Shown one piece after another: positions 6,915-7,021 of a stretch of 7,021 nt of DNA; position 1 is the stretch's first letter, and each line of letters starts with the position of its first letter. Made by a program: the position numbers and the translations under genes. The stretch is from Calditrichia bacterium (GTDB taxonomy: Bacteria; Calditrichota; Calditrichia; RBG-13-44-9; J042): assembly GCA_030430345.1 (NCBI GenBank), contig JAUIFT010000131.1, positions 1 through 7,021 of the forward strand, written 5' to 3'. The notes under the pieces are model-generated. The model saw only the letters and a program-made list of their open reading frames with translations, searched no databases and had not been told where the DNA came from.

Positions 6915-7021
6915 ATGACCCGTCCTACATTTACCAAACTTTTCATTCTTGCCCTGCTTTTTTCTTTTACCCTTACTCTGAATGCGGATGTTTATCAGAA
7001 ATCATCGAGCGAATTTAAAAT
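6915..7021 (+). CDS. N-terminus of an exported protein (partial, runs off the right edge)
   Basis: The ATG at 6915 follows a strong Shine-Dalgarno (CGGAGGA, 6902-6908) with suitable spacing. The 35 visible codons give MTRPTFTK, a hydrophobic core LFILALLFSFTLTL (9-22) and a likely signal-peptidase site after LNA (residue 24). The mature part would start DVYQKSSSEFK. The protein is therefore exported or periplasmic, but too little is visible to name a family. It is divergent from the AraC regulator across 442 bp, so shared control is possible but not shown. The frame is open to the last base. Confidence 0.8.
   Translation, partial: MTRPTFTKLFILALLFSFTLTLNADVYQKSSSEFK

Overview
The window looks like chromosomal DNA from a Gram-negative, Bacteroidota/FCB-type bacterium. 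The best clue is the C-terminus of the protein at 4146-5363. It carries the 'NFPNPFNPST' type of outer-surface sorting domain common in Calditrichota, Ignavibacteriota, KSB1-like and related lineages that use type IX (Por) secretion. The membrane-anchored AraC regulator (5372-6472) and the PadR/FtsX-permease pair fit the same broad group. The species cannot be named from this sequence alone.

Layout: (1) 1-114 is probably the last 37 codons of a gene entering from the left. (2) 232-822 (+) encodes a small exported protein with an HExxH zinc-protease signature. (3) 823-1033 is intergenic and holds an imperfect inverted repeat of the 'cagttatcagt' type followed by T-rich DNA. (4) 1034-1357 and 1376-3997 (+) form a two-gene unit: a PadR-family repressor and an 873-residue FtsX/MacB-type ABC permease with an N-terminal permease prefix domain. 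No ATPase gene is in the window. (5) A 12-bp perfect hairpin (4046-4079) separates this unit from the next gene. (6) 4146-5363 (+) starts at TTG behind a strong Shine-Dalgarno. It encodes an exported beta-propeller (NHL/SMP-30-like) with a type IX sorting tail. (7) 5372-6472 (-) converges on it with 8 bp between stops and encodes a multi-pass membrane AraC-type regulator. (8) 6473-6914 is a 442-bp divergent intergenic region with a striking 16-bp perfect hairpin at 6551-6590. (9) 6915 to the right edge (+) begins another exported protein, cut by the window end.

The theme is cell-envelope and export biology: three proteins with signal peptides, a membrane permease with its local repressor, and a membrane-bound transcription factor. 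The PadR/permease pair is a recognised arrangement in which the repressor probably controls the transporter gene behind it. The AraC protein could control its own gene and the divergent exported gene, but this is inferred from position only. I see no RNA genes, CRISPR array, insertion sequence or phage genes. There is no clear sign of a wholly new multi-gene system. The least explained items are the HExxH protein, the 6551-6590 hairpin, and the missing ATPase partner of the permease.
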